A DNA stretch of 64,000 bases from Neobacillus rhizosphaerae (GTDB taxonomy: Bacteria > Bacillota > Bacilli > Bacillales > Cytobacillaceae), in contig NZ_CALBWS010000004.1 of assembly GCF_937468385.1 (NCBI RefSeq), positions 1 to 64,000 of the forward strand, in the 5' to 3' direction. Positions 25,671 through 34,370 of the stretch are shown here, piece after piece. The position numbers and the translations under genes were made by a program. Below the pieces are notes generated by a model. The model was not told the DNA's origin and did no database searches. It was given only the letters and a program-made list of their open reading frames with translations. The stretch's first letter is position 1. The number at the start of each line of letters is the position of its first letter.

Positions 25671-26000
25671 TTATTCCTTATTCACTAAATCAAGAATATG
25701 CGTCCAGGTTGACTCTTTGAAAACATCTGCCACTTTCCCATCTCCAAGTATTCCGTACCCAACAGCTGCCCCAGCCGTTAAACTGATGAAGGTAAATACC
25801 ACTAATAGGACAAGGCGAAGCCACACCGGAATCAGTCGAATGCGGATCCGCTTAAATTTCTGAGGATCCGACTTCGTTTCGACTTCGGCCCTATCAGCCT
25901 TCGCATCTTTCGCCTTTATCTTCTGCTCAGCCTCATATTTGGCCTTTTTATATTCTTCTCTCGTTTTCGATTGTTCCTGGCTTAAATTATTCACAGACAT
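25671..26000 (-). CDS. EpuA-like small membrane protein
   Basis: 109 aa. A charged Lys/Glu-rich cytoplasmic N-terminus (residues 1-48) is followed by RIRLIPVWLRLVLLVVFTF with one membrane helix (about 58-80) and a short outer tail (YGILGDGKVADVFKESTW). This is the pattern of the EpuA family, often annotated in databases as a DNA-directed RNA polymerase beta subunit, although it has nothing of RNA polymerase. The function is not established. The start ATG 26000 follows AAAGGGG. Confidence 0.75.
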   Translation of the reverse strand: MSVNNLSQEQSKTREEYKKAKYEAEQKIKAKDAKADRAEVETKSDPQKFKRIRIRLIPVWLRLVLLVVFTFISLTAGAAVGYGILGDGKVADVFKESTWTHILDLVNKE

Positions 26001-26284
26001 ATTATTTCCCCTTTTACTGCATCCGTTAATACCAGCTTATGTCCACGGCTTCAGTGAGTTAATACATATTATAACCAACTTTGGTTTTCGACTATTTATA
26101 AATTTGCAGTTGTATTTATTCTATTATAAGAAATTATTCATAATTACACATTAACTTTTTGCAGGAAAAAGTAAATCCTTGCAAAAATTGCGCAAAATTT
26201 GCAATTAGATGATGTTTTTTTAATATAAAATACCTAAGGCTAATCATTCCAATCAGACTCAGCCGCTAAATCCCCAGGTAAAAT

Positions 26285-26337
26285 AAAAAAAGTCTAATGA
26301 GCGAGGCTTATCCTGCCTGCTTCATTAGACTTTTTTT
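26285..26337. terminator. Terminator downstream of mbl
   Basis: A perfect 16-bp stem (26285-26300 with 26322-26337), AAAAAAAGTCTAATGA and its complement, with A- and T-runs at the ends. It works in either direction and lies 143 bp beyond the mbl stop. Confidence 0.85.
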
Positions 26338-26479
26338 GTGCTGCTGGCCATGACCTTTGATGGTCTCAGCAGCTTAAACTAGTTTTTAACTATAACGATT
26401 ACTAATTTTCTGATTAGTGTTCAACCAATGAATGGCACAAACGAATCCCAATCTTCTTTTTTCAAAAATGAACTTGCTC

Positions 26480-27481
26480 TTACCCTAACTTCCGGCTCGG
26501 AATCCGATCGATATTATCAAGCATGATGCCTGTACCAATCGCTACGCAATCCATTGGATTTTCCGCAACGAGAACTGGAACCTTCAGCTCGTCCGCAAGT
26601 AGCATGTCAATTCCGTGTAGTAATGCCCCGCCGCCAGTTAAGATCACGCCGCGGTCGATGATGTCGGCAGAAAGCTCTGGCGGTGTGCGCTCAAGAACAC
26701 TTTTTGCAGCCTGAACGATAACAGACACGGATTCACGCAATGCGCCTTCGATTTCTTCAGAACGAACGGTAATCGTGCGCGGTAAACCGCTCACCATGTC
26801 ACGGCCGCGAATTTCCATTTCTTCTGAACGGGATCCAGGGAATACTGTACCGATATTGATTTTAATATTTTCAGACGTACGCTCCCCAATTAACAGCTTG
26901 TACTCGCGCTTGATGTAGCTGAGGATTTCCATGTCGAACTTGTCGCCGGCCATTTTAATGGAGGAAGAAGTCACGATATCGCCCATTGAAAGCACTGCAA
27001 CATCTGTCGTTCCTCCCCCGATGTCCACTACCATATTCCCGCTTGGCTGGAAAATGTCCATGCCTGCGCCAATTGCAGCCACCTTTGGCTCTTCTTCTAG
27101 ATAAATCTTTTTGCCGCCGCTTTTTTCGGCAGCTTCTTTGATTGCCTTTTGCTCAACACTGGTGATGTTTGTTGGGCAGCAAATCAAAATTCGCGGCTTC
27201 GATAAAAAGCCTTTCACATTTAGCTTATTAATAAAATGCTTTAACATTGCTTCTGTAACATCAAAGTCAGCGATGACGCCATCTTTCAACGGGCGAATCG
27301 CGACAATATTCCCAGGTGTACGTCCGACCATGCGGCGAGCTTCTTCGCCAACAGCCAAAACACGGTTTGAATTCTTATCAATTGCCACAACAGATGGCTC
27401 ATTTAACACAATTCCACGACCCTTAACGTGAATCAAGACGTTAGCCGTTCCTAAATCGATTCCAATATCCCTTGCAAACAT
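26480..27481 (-). CDS. mbl: Actin-like rod-shape protein Mbl
   Basis: 333 aa from ATG 27481 behind GGAGGAAAG, the same length as B. subtilis Mbl. Actin-fold nucleotide motifs are present: DIGIDLGTANVLIH (phosphate 1), VVDIGGGTTDVAVLSMG (phosphate 2) and GVILTGGGALLHGID (adenosine). It polymerises beneath the membrane and guides peptidoglycan synthesis along the side wall. Neighbourhood with spoIIID, as in B. subtilis, separates it from MreB and MreBH. The open frame extends 9 codons upstream of the chosen start. Confidence 0.94.
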   Translation of the reverse strand: MFARDIGIDLGTANVLIHVKGRGIVLNEPSVVAIDKNSNRVLAVGEEARRMVGRTPGNIVAIRPLKDGVIADFDVTEAMLKHFINKLNVKGFLSKPRILICCPTNITSVEQKAIKEAAEKSGGKKIYLEEEPKVAAIGAGMDIFQPSGNMVVDIGGGTTDVAVLSMGDIVTSSSIKMAGDKFDMEILSYIKREYKLLIGERTSENIKINIGTVFPGSRSEEMEIRGRDMVSGLPRTITVRSEEIEGALRESVSVIVQAAKSVLERTPPELSADIIDRGVILTGGGALLHGIDMLLADELKVPVLVAENPMDCVAIGTGIMLDNIDRIPSRKLG

Positions 27482-27752
27482 TCTCTTTTCTTTCCTCCTT
27501 GAAAACAAAAATCCTCATACTTTACCTAATTGTATATTTTATCATATTCATTAAAATTTCCATAATGATTTGATAAAATAAGTAGAATTTTGTTGAGTAC
27601 TGTCAGAATTGGAGAATTCCAAGAGAACAATGGGTTTCCTTCCTTGAAGTACATGGATTTCCTGAAAAAATGACGGATCACAATCAAAAAAGTCAGTTGT
27701 AAAATTGCCTGAAAGACACAATTTCTTCAAAAAAACTATAGAAAGTTGCGGA

Positions 27753-28025
27753 TTATTTAACAGCCTCGCCTTCTTGTTCTTCTTTTTGATATTTCATTTT
27801 GGTCGCCTCTCCACCCCGGAGGTGCCGGATCGATTTATGATAATCTAGAATTTCTTTTACCTCGTTTGCCAGTTCTGGATTAATTTCAGGAAGTCTCTCT
27901 GTCAAATCCTTATGGACTGTACTTTTGGATACGCCAAACTCCTTCGCAATCACGCGAACCGTTTTCCTCGTCTCCACGATATACTTTCCAATCTTGATAG
28001 TTCTCTCTTTGATGTAATCGTGCAC
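27753..28025 (-). CDS. spoIIID: Sporulation transcription factor SpoIIID
   Basis: 90 aa starting at GTG 28025 (VHDYIKERTIKIGKYIVE) behind GGGAGGG. The frame upstream is open but unrelated. It has the complete helix-turn-helix (VRVIAKEFGVSKSTVHKDL, about residues 23-41) and the basic C-terminal helix of SpoIIID, which binds DNA as a monomer. In the mother cell it represses and activates SigE-dependent genes and promotes the switch to SigK. The C-terminal residues vary from B. subtilis, as expected. Confidence 0.95.
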   Translation of the reverse strand: MHDYIKERTIKIGKYIVETRKTVRVIAKEFGVSKSTVHKDLTERLPEINPELANEVKEILDYHKSIRHLRGGEATKMKYQKEEQEGEAVK

Positions 28026-28665
28026 ACTCTCGCCCTCCCTAATATGGATGTGAGTAGTGTGAAATAAGGGCCCGCTTTCACTCCAACGATTTCTGCTTCC
28101 GCTGGTGTCAGGCACCACAAAAGGACATTTGTACGTGTCCAGTGGACACTATCCTAATTTGGTTTCATCTGGCGCCACGCGGATGAAGGTAATGTACCTT
28201 CTGAAATACAATGAATAATCATGTCCCTGACTGGATACCCGCTAACTTCAAACGACTCCTCACCTCAAACACTCTCTTTGTTAAGGTTTGTAACAGTTTA
28301 TTAGCTTGGATACGGGTTTATGCACAAAATCCACATTCAGGACCATTCAAATCCGAAGTTTTTTGAAAATAGGACAATAGAACGTTTTTCGACAACCGCT
28401 GATTTGCCCGTGCCACTAGGTTTTATCTTAGAAATATGCCTACAGCTGTGTAATTTACTTAGAAATTTGTCGAGAGAAAATTTTTTCCACAACCTCGAAA
28501 ACTCCTTATTTTTTCATCAACTGACCTAAACTAGTAATTTAATTTCAAGGGGCTATTGATAATCTTAACGATTACGGCTACGAGTTCAAATATATCCCGT
28601 TTCCTCGACCTTCTTTTTTCAAGTATTATATAATGGTCATACGTTGATCAGAAAGGATAATAACC
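28026..28665. other. Spacer upstream of spoIIID
   Basis: The SpoIIID-proximal part (28026-28100) must hold its promoter; I could not fix a convincing SigE site by eye. At 28104-28116 is an exact GGTGTCAGGCACC copy, followed by the GGACATTTGTAC...GTCCAGTGGACAC module (to about 28150). The rest to 28650 has no supported gene. Confidence 0.6.
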
Positions 28666-28977
28666 ATGACACCCTTTACAGAAGCTGTGGTTGAAATCAT
28701 TCGAAATATACCAGCAGGCAGGGTCATGACCTACGGCCAGATTGCTGGCCTCGCTGGAAGCCCGCGCGCTGCCCGCCAGGTCGTCCGTATCCTCCATTCA
28801 ATGAGCAGGGCGCATCGCCTTCCCTGGCACCGCGTCATTAACGCTAAGGGGCAGATTGCCCTTCGGGATGACGATTCCTACAATGAGCAATGGATGTCAC
28901 TTGAGGCGGAGGGGGTTGTAATTGGTCTTAACGGTGCCATCGATTTGGGAGAATATCAGTGGAATCCGCACGTATAA
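28666..28977 (+). CDS. Alkyltransferase-like protein (ATL)
   Basis: 103 aa, a stand-alone DNA-binding domain of the MGMT family. Where true O6-alkylguanine methyltransferases have PCHRV with the acceptor Cys, this protein has PWHRV (Trp54), the hallmark of ATL proteins. Tyr23 and Arg34 (the nucleotide-flipping finger, in GSPRAARQV) are kept. ATLs bind O6-alkylguanine without repairing it and pass the lesion to nucleotide excision repair. ATG 28666 follows AAAGGAT. Confidence 0.9.
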   Translation: MTPFTEAVVEIIRNIPAGRVMTYGQIAGLAGSPRAARQVVRILHSMSRAHRLPWHRVINAKGQIALRDDDSYNEQWMSLEAEGVVIGLNGAIDLGEYQWNPHV

Positions 28978-28986
28978 AAAAATAGC

Positions 28987-29019
28987 TAGGGAGACACTTA
29001 ATTGCCAAGTGTCTCCCTA
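28987..29019. terminator. Bidirectional terminator between atl and pbpC
   Basis: A perfect 13-bp stem (28987-28999 with 29007-29019) and a 7-base loop, with A-rich and T-rich flanks, serves both convergent genes. Confidence 0.9.
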
Positions 29020-29064
29020 ACTATTATTGATTTTCAATCCTTTGTGCCTGAATCCGAACATGCT

Positions 29065-31056
29065 TCATTTCAATCTCATATAAATATTTTTTACCTTTTT
29101 CACCGGTATCTGTGAGCCGCCACGCCCCTCTACATCCTCAACCATCATCGCGACCATTAGGCTTGGAGAATCTGCGTTGTAGGCGATAAACCAGCCGTTC
29201 TCTGCTCCGGTTTCTCCTTGCTTCTGCTTGATTTCCGCTGTACCTGTTTTTCCTGCGAGTGGATAGTCCGCCATTTCAGCGGCATGAGCTGTCCCACCGG
29301 CATCACCAACGACCTTCCGTAAATCCGCTGCAATCAGACCTGCCTGCTCCCCTGTGACCACGGCCTCCTTCAGTACCTGCCCTCGTTCTTCCTCATCCAA
29401 TAGAATCGGTTTCATCATATTGCCCTTATTCATAAACGGTGTATAGGAGGCCAGCAGATGAACAATGCTCATTTGGATTTGTCCCTGACCGTAACCCGAG
29501 TCGGCAAGCGCAATATCACTGTCCATCCCGCCGATAGTCGATGTCTCCAACGGATACGGGTATTTAAGCTTCTCCTCAAAGCCAAACTTCTTCAGCCCGT
29601 CCACGAACGCTTCTTTTCCTGTTTTCAACGCTGCCTGGGCGAAATAAATATTATCGGAAAAGACGAGCGCTTTTTCAAGGTTAACCGGACTTCCCACATG
29701 GACCCGTGTCACAAAATAGCCGCCCCATGAGTTGTCCTTTTGCCATTTCGGCCCGAGGATAGCCACCTGCTCAGCCGGGTTGACCGACCCACTTGCAAGC
29801 CCGATAGAGGCCGTAATTGCCTTCATGACAGATCCCGGGGCATACACCTGGGTAAAGCGTGTCGTCAATGGCTGCCGTTTATCCTCCTGTAACGCCTTCC
29901 ATTCATCAGCTGAAAAGCCGAGCGCCGCCTGATTCGGGTCAAACGCCGGGCTACTGACAAGTGCCAGCGTTTCACCGTTAACCGGGTTCATGGCTGCAGC
30001 GGTACCAGCTTCTCCGGCCAGTTCGTCAAAAATCACCGCCTGCAAATCGGCGTCGATGGTCAGCTTAATATCCTTCCCATCCACTACTGCCTTTTCTGCG
30101 AGCACAACATCTGCTCCGTCACCCTTCTTTTTAATGATGATTTTGACACCGCTCTCGCCCTTCAACTTCTCGTCCAACACCTGCTCAAGGCCCCGTTTGC
30201 CAATGACATCGTGACTAGTGTAGCCTTTGTCCTTTCGCTTTGCCAGCTCGTCCGCCGTTATCGCGCCGACATAGCCCACCAGCTGTGCTGCTGCCTCCTT
30301 GTAAGGGTAAATCCGTGCCTCCACCTTCCGCGTCTGTACTGGCTCGAGTGCGATCAACTGGGCAACCCGCTCCTTGTCCTCCATCGATACCTTTTTCAGT
30401 GGTACAAACAGCCCAGGCTTCACCCAGCTTGCACCGAGTGCCTTGTTAATTTGCTCAGGCGTCATTTTTAACAGGGAAGCTAGTTGCTCGATAACAGGCG
30501 CCTCTACCTTTCCGGCTACCACACCCACTTCATACACCTGCCCGTTCACCGCCAGCCCGGTACCATTACGGTCGACAATCTCCCCGCGTTTAGGTGAGGT
30601 TGTGCTTAAGCCAATCGTGTCTTCTTCCTTTAAATCCGGAAAAATATACTCAGTATTCCAGTCTACATACCAGTTCTTCTTATCGTCTCTTTCTTCTTGC
30701 TGCAATCTAGCTTTTTGGGTAAATTGAATCGTTCCTGCGATGCTGTTCATTTTAGCGCTAAAGGAATAGTCGGCTTTTTCTTGATCTGCCTGTTTATCCT
30801 TTTTTGGCTCTTTGAAGTTAATCTTGAGATTAGTAATCTGAAGGTCTTCGTAGATTTTTTGATAGCGACTCGTAAATTCTTCTTTGGTGATTTTCTGTTT
30901 CGCATCCTTTGAAAGATAATCATACATCTGAGCAAACTTTTGCTGATTCCAAAGAGCTATGTAATCAGAGAATCTTTCCTGTGGTGTAGGCTCCTTACTG
31001 CAGCCTGTGAGCGCTAAAACGACAATCAGCACCAAGAACCCTGCTAATTTCCTCAA
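29065..31056 (-). CDS. pbpC: Class B penicillin-binding protein PBP3 (PbpC)
   Basis: 663 aa from TTG 31056 behind AAGGGGGGG. A lipoprotein signal (LVLIVVLALTGCSKE, lipid Cys at about residue 19) is followed by an NTF2-like MecA_N domain (about 25-145), a dimerisation domain (about 150-310) and the transpeptidase domain. The three active-site motifs are SVMK (in APGSVMKAITA), SDN and KTG (GKTGTAEI). The order and length match B. subtilis PBP3 and the MecA/PBP2a family. It cross-links peptidoglycan outside the membrane. The MecA-like fold does not by itself mean beta-lactam resistance. Confidence 0.94.
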   Translation of the reverse strand: MRKLAGFLVLIVVLALTGCSKEPTPQERFSDYIALWNQQKFAQMYDYLSKDAKQKITKEEFTSRYQKIYEDLQITNLKINFKEPKKDKQADQEKADYSFSAKMNSIAGTIQFTQKARLQQEERDDKKNWYVDWNTEYIFPDLKEEDTIGLSTTSPKRGEIVDRNGTGLAVNGQVYEVGVVAGKVEAPVIEQLASLLKMTPEQINKALGASWVKPGLFVPLKKVSMEDKERVAQLIALEPVQTRKVEARIYPYKEAAAQLVGYVGAITADELAKRKDKGYTSHDVIGKRGLEQVLDEKLKGESGVKIIIKKKGDGADVVLAEKAVVDGKDIKLTIDADLQAVIFDELAGEAGTAAAMNPVNGETLALVSSPAFDPNQAALGFSADEWKALQEDKRQPLTTRFTQVYAPGSVMKAITASIGLASGSVNPAEQVAILGPKWQKDNSWGGYFVTRVHVGSPVNLEKALVFSDNIYFAQAALKTGKEAFVDGLKKFGFEEKLKYPYPLETSTIGGMDSDIALADSGYGQGQIQMSIVHLLASYTPFMNKGNMMKPILLDEEERGQVLKEAVVTGEQAGLIAADLRKVVGDAGGTAHAAEMADYPLAGKTGTAEIKQKQGETGAENGWFIAYNADSPSLMVAMMVEDVEGRGGSQIPVKKVKNIYMRLK

Positions 31057-31123
31057 CCAAATCCCCCCCTTTATTTACATTCTAACATATATGCACCCAC
31101 AAACCGTATTAACGCAAAAACAT

Positions 31124-31278
31124 GGTGTCAGGCACCACAGAAATACATTTGTCCGTATGCGGAGGACATTTTCTTGAGGTGGGTGTCTGCACCATTAATA
31201 GCACTAGTAAAGAAAAAATAATTGCGTAGCAATAATCTTATTTACATGGTGAAAAGATATAATATGGTGTCAGGCACC
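31124..31278. repeat. Two GGTGTCAGGCACC copies upstream of pbpC
   Basis: Exact copies at 31124-31136 and 31266-31278. The first is followed by ACATTTGTCCGTATGCGGAGGACATT, the variable second module of the repeat (in parts), and by a variant GGTGGGTGTCTGCACC. They fill most of the pbpC-spoIIQ spacer. A separate promoter for pbpC was not identified. Confidence 0.8.
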
Positions 31279-31337
31279 ATTTTTTTGCCCTAAATGCAAA
31301 AAAAGAGGAAAGCATCCCCTTCCCCTTTGTTACGCTT

Positions 31338-32174
31338 TTATGAGTTTTTGTTTTGACTGGAATTTGTAGATTCGTCTTGTGTGTCAGAGGACTGATTGTC
31401 GTCTGTTGACTTTTCTAGGTCTTCAAGCTTTTGTTGCTTTTTTAAGCTTGGAGATTCGATTGATTTTTTATCGTCCGAAAGCTTGTTTTCCTGTAATGTG
31501 CTCAACGATTTTTCAAAATAGCTCGTTGGGTTTACAGCAACGCCGTCTTTACGGATTTCAAAATGTACATGTATTCCAGCTTTTTCATTGAACAAGCTTT
31601 GTCCAGCCTTGGCAATGACTTTGCCCTGTTTTACTTGTTCGCCAACCTTAACTTTTATGTCTTTAACGGATTGATATTGTGTTACAATACCTTGGTCGTG
31701 CTCGATTTCAATGACGTTTCCGAGAACTGCATCATCCTCGACACGAGTGACTGTGCCGCTAAGTGATGCGGTAACATCAAACGCTTCGCCGTTTTTCATG
31801 GCGAGATCGACACCCATGTTTTGAACATAAGTATTGTTGTAAAATACTAATGCTGATTCCTGGTCTTCTGCTTTGCCTTGGAAATCATAGAATTTCATTT
31901 TTACGACAGCCTCATCCGCTTTTGCCACAGGCATTTTGAAGTTTTCCATTGTTTTGTTAACTTCGACAGCTGGGGGTTGGTTCTTTTTACCAGTGAGATC
32001 AGTAGACTTATAATCGTATTTGTCTGTATTGCTGCTGCTCGCTTGATACCAAAGAACTCCTGTTAAAATGATTGCTGCACTTGCGATATAGATGGCTGGA
32101 AATACCCAACGCTTTTTGAAAAAGCGTTTTACGCTGGAACTTTGAGAAGATCGTTTGTTTTCTTCCTCTCTCAT
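31338..32174 (-). CDS. spoIIQ: Stage II sporulation protein Q (SpoIIQ)
   Basis: 278 aa from ATG 32174 (SD GAGGTG; the open frame begins 7 codons earlier). A basic cytoplasmic N-terminus, one membrane helix (about 21-42) and a LytM/M23 domain (about 105-230) are seen. The zinc-site H-x-H is kept (GIHVHFEIRK) but the first ligand is lost, reading NMGVDLA where active enzymes have His. SpoIIQ is likewise an inactive LytM protein. In the forespore it binds SpoIIIAH of the mother cell and forms the channel and engulfment ratchet. The long Ser/Lys/Gln-rich C-terminal tail (about 230-278) is variable. Confidence 0.93.
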   Translation of the reverse strand: MREEENKRSSQSSSVKRFFKKRWVFPAIYIASAAIILTGVLWYQASSSNTDKYDYKSTDLTGKKNQPPAVEVNKTMENFKMPVAKADEAVVKMKFYDFQGKAEDQESALVFYNNTYVQNMGVDLAMKNGEAFDVTASLSGTVTRVEDDAVLGNVIEIEHDQGIVTQYQSVKDIKVKVGEQVKQGKVIAKAGQSLFNEKAGIHVHFEIRKDGVAVNPTSYFEKSLSTLQENKLSDDKKSIESPSLKKQQKLEDLEKSTDDNQSSDTQDESTNSSQNKNS

Positions 32175-32784
32175 TTTCATCACCTCAGCAATCATTCTGA
32201 ACAGATAACTAGAATTATATACACGAATCTAAAAAAATTTTTTAAAACTTATTTTTCAACAATGCTAAGCTTTTTATGCATGAAAGTGAAAAAATAATAT
32301 TTGGTTAAAATTAGTTTCAGCAATAGGGATCCGGTATTTTGATTCTTGGAAACGATTTGCTTCTGTATGAGATGATGGTTTATCTCTGCCTTGGTCGCAA
32401 TTGGTTTACCCGCATTTCAATAGTGCCATTGTTAATTGCCTGAAAGAGGAATAGTTTTTTATGAAGTTTTTCAAATGGGTATTGCGGCGATTCAGCTTGT
32501 CTATATGATAGCCGTCTGGATTCAGTCGAGTTTGCCCTCAAACCACTTTGTCGAGCTGCCCGATTCAGTTCTCGATCGCAATATCAAAGAGTCCCTCCAT
32601 TTAATAGAGTTCGCGATATAATATGTTTTGCTAGTGTTATCATCCACTTCTTGCAATTTACAGGTCGCTATCCCTTTTATCGTACACTTCTCCTTTTTCC
32701 CCTCAAACCGCCAACATTCTACCCACTTAAAGCTAAAAAGCCAGGCGTCGCGCCTGGCTCAGGTAACTTAAACTATTCAATCCA
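32175..32784. other. spoIIQ-spoIID spacer without a supported gene
   Basis: Apart from the spoIID terminator at its right end, all frames contain stops on both strands or lack start signals. The spoIIQ promoter (SigF) should lie near 32200-32260, but I could not place it with confidence. Confidence 0.5.
32739..32759 (-). terminator. Terminator of spoIID
   Basis: Stem AGCCAGGCG/CGCCTGGCT with a 3-base loop, followed on the minus strand by TTTTTAGC, 25 bp after the spoIID stop. Confidence 0.9.
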
Positions 32785-33822
32785 CTATTTCTGTGCCGTT
32801 ATCGTGGCAAGCATGGTCGCCGCCGAAGTAATCTCGACACCCTGATAATAGTGCTTCACAATCTTTTTATAATCCGCACCTTCTTCCGCCATGCCGTTCG
32901 CGCCATACTGGCTCATGCCCACGCCGTGGCCGAAGCCCTTCGTTGTGATGACAATATTGTTACCCTTGCGTTCCCAAGCAAAGTCAGATGACTTCAGGTC
33001 AAGTTTATCTCGGATATCCTTTCCGGACAGAACCTTCCCATTGAAATCCACTTTTCCAACGCGTTTTCCAGCTGTTTTTTCAACAATTTTTCCAATCGTT
33101 CCACTTGAACCAATTTTCACGCCCATCTTTGCTTCAAATTCCTTAACCGTCAGCACCTTTTGAAAGTTAAATTTAGGAGAAGTTTTATCCCATGGACTTG
33201 AAACACTTCTTAAATATGGGTAGGTGCTTGGCCAGTAGTCTTCTGAATTTTCCGTGTAACCATTACTTGTCGAGAAAAAGGTCGCCGTAATCACTTCGCC
33301 CTTGTAGGTTAAAATTTGACCGCTCGTCGCCCGGACAGCCTCTAAAATCTTCTTCTTCTTCTCGTCGTACTTCATCCCCCATTCCTTCCGTAATTGATCA
33401 TCACTCTTGTACGCCTGATGGATGGGGGTATCTGTGACCTGGGCACCCTTCGGAGTCCCCATCTTATCCTTTGTTAACAATCTTTTTACGATATAGGTTC
33501 TCGCTGTTAGCGCCTGTGCTTTGAGTGCTTCCTGCTTAAATTCCGCGGGCATCTCAGCCGCAACCACCCCAACAAGATAATCTTCTAATGGTACTTTCTC
33601 AATTTTCGATTTTGCAGAGCGAAATACGGCAACTTCAACCGCTGCGTCCGCGGAGGGGCCTGGTGTCTTCGTTTCTTTAGCCGGGACCTTGGTTAAATCC
33701 TCCCCCAGCTTTCCGCTTGCGTGATGTTCCCCTGAAAATGGTAATACAAGCACTGCGGGAATAATCAAGGTTAGGGCAATGAAGAGTGATGCTAGTACGA
33801 TGAGTGGTTTGATTTTTTTCAT
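32785..33822 (-). CDS. spoIID: Stage II sporulation protein D (SpoIID)
   Basis: 345 aa. An N-terminal membrane anchor (about 6-28) is followed by the SpoIID lytic transglycosylase domain: YLVGVVAAEMPAEFKQEALK with the catalytic Glu (residue about 91), TSNGYTENSEDYW, and the terminal GFGHGVGMSQYGANGMAEEG. It cleaves glycan strands in the mother cell during engulfment, with SpoIIM and SpoIIP. ATG 33822 follows CTGGAGG. The gene order spoIID-murAA is that of B. subtilis. Confidence 0.95.
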   Translation of the reverse strand: MKKIKPLIVLASLFIALTLIIPAVLVLPFSGEHHASGKLGEDLTKVPAKETKTPGPSADAAVEVAVFRSAKSKIEKVPLEDYLVGVVAAEMPAEFKQEALKAQALTARTYIVKRLLTKDKMGTPKGAQVTDTPIHQAYKSDDQLRKEWGMKYDEKKKKILEAVRATSGQILTYKGEVITATFFSTSNGYTENSEDYWPSTYPYLRSVSSPWDKTSPKFNFQKVLTVKEFEAKMGVKIGSSGTIGKIVEKTAGKRVGKVDFNGKVLSGKDIRDKLDLKSSDFAWERKGNNIVITTKGFGHGVGMSQYGANGMAEEGADYKKIVKHYYQGVEITSAATMLATITAQK

Positions 33823-33957
33823 GATTGTGCCTCCAGTTTGTAAAATTCACAGCCGGCAACATCTGCCAGGTTGTGTCTCCATTCATACATATGGGGGCGG
33901 ACAAGCATTTATTACAGATTTTTTATTAAAGTATGAGCATGGTGTACTTTACCTAAT

Positions 33958-34202
33958 AAGAAAAGCGCAAGCGCCCTGGTCAGCGACGTAAGGGCTGGAC
34001 TGAACCGACTGAGATAAATGTAAACTCGCCGATTGGCAAGCCGTCAGGCGAAGACAGAGGCGTAGTTGAATTTATGCGTTCAGAATTTAGGAAATAAATT
34101 CTGATTAGCTAAAGGAAACACGGTGAGCGTTAGCAAACCGATGTTGACTTATCGTAGGGAGGTGAGGGAAGCACTCTAGTCGCTAGGGTGCTGGAGCTGG
34201 AT
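33958..34202. repeat. Bacillus-type dispersed intergenic element (~245 bp)
   Basis: It begins GAAAAGCGCAAGCGCCC and ends CTAGTCGCTAGGGTGCTGG followed by AGCTGGA. Sequences with these termini are, to my knowledge, common between genes in Bacillus genomes. An inner palindrome (CAGAATTT...AAATTCTG, near 34081-34105) is present and no ORF spans it. A partial relative (GTCTAGTGCAAGCGGCCTAG, then GCGCTTTCGTTTTTC) is seen at 53359-53393. The stretch 34203-34370 has no recognised feature except the 3' flank of murAA. Confidence 0.6.
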
Positions 34203-34370
34203 AATTCTCAAAGTCGAAAATTTTATACTTTCTTATCTTTAAAAACAAACAAAATAAAAACAGGACCCAATTCATCTCTAGGCCCCGTTGCTTTGTTTTC
34301 GTGTTTAATTATCTACTCAGCTTCAGCCTGAGGTTCATCTCTAGCAATCCGTACGTCCGATACAACGAAA

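Noticed and set aside
25671..26000. RNA polymerase beta subunit
   Set aside because: Proteins like this are often labelled so in databases, but a 109-aa single-helix membrane protein cannot be RpoB; the EpuA-like description fits.
28320..28529. 69-codon ORF upstream of the ATL gene
   Set aside because: No ribosome site and no protein-like pattern beyond chance.
29065..31056. MecA-type methicillin-resistance determinant
   Set aside because: The NTF2-like plus transpeptidase layout is shared with ordinary Bacillus PBP3; nothing in the sequence or context shows resistance.
32436..32621. 61-codon ORF between spoIIQ and spoIID
   Set aside because: No start signal, and both strands around it carry many stops.
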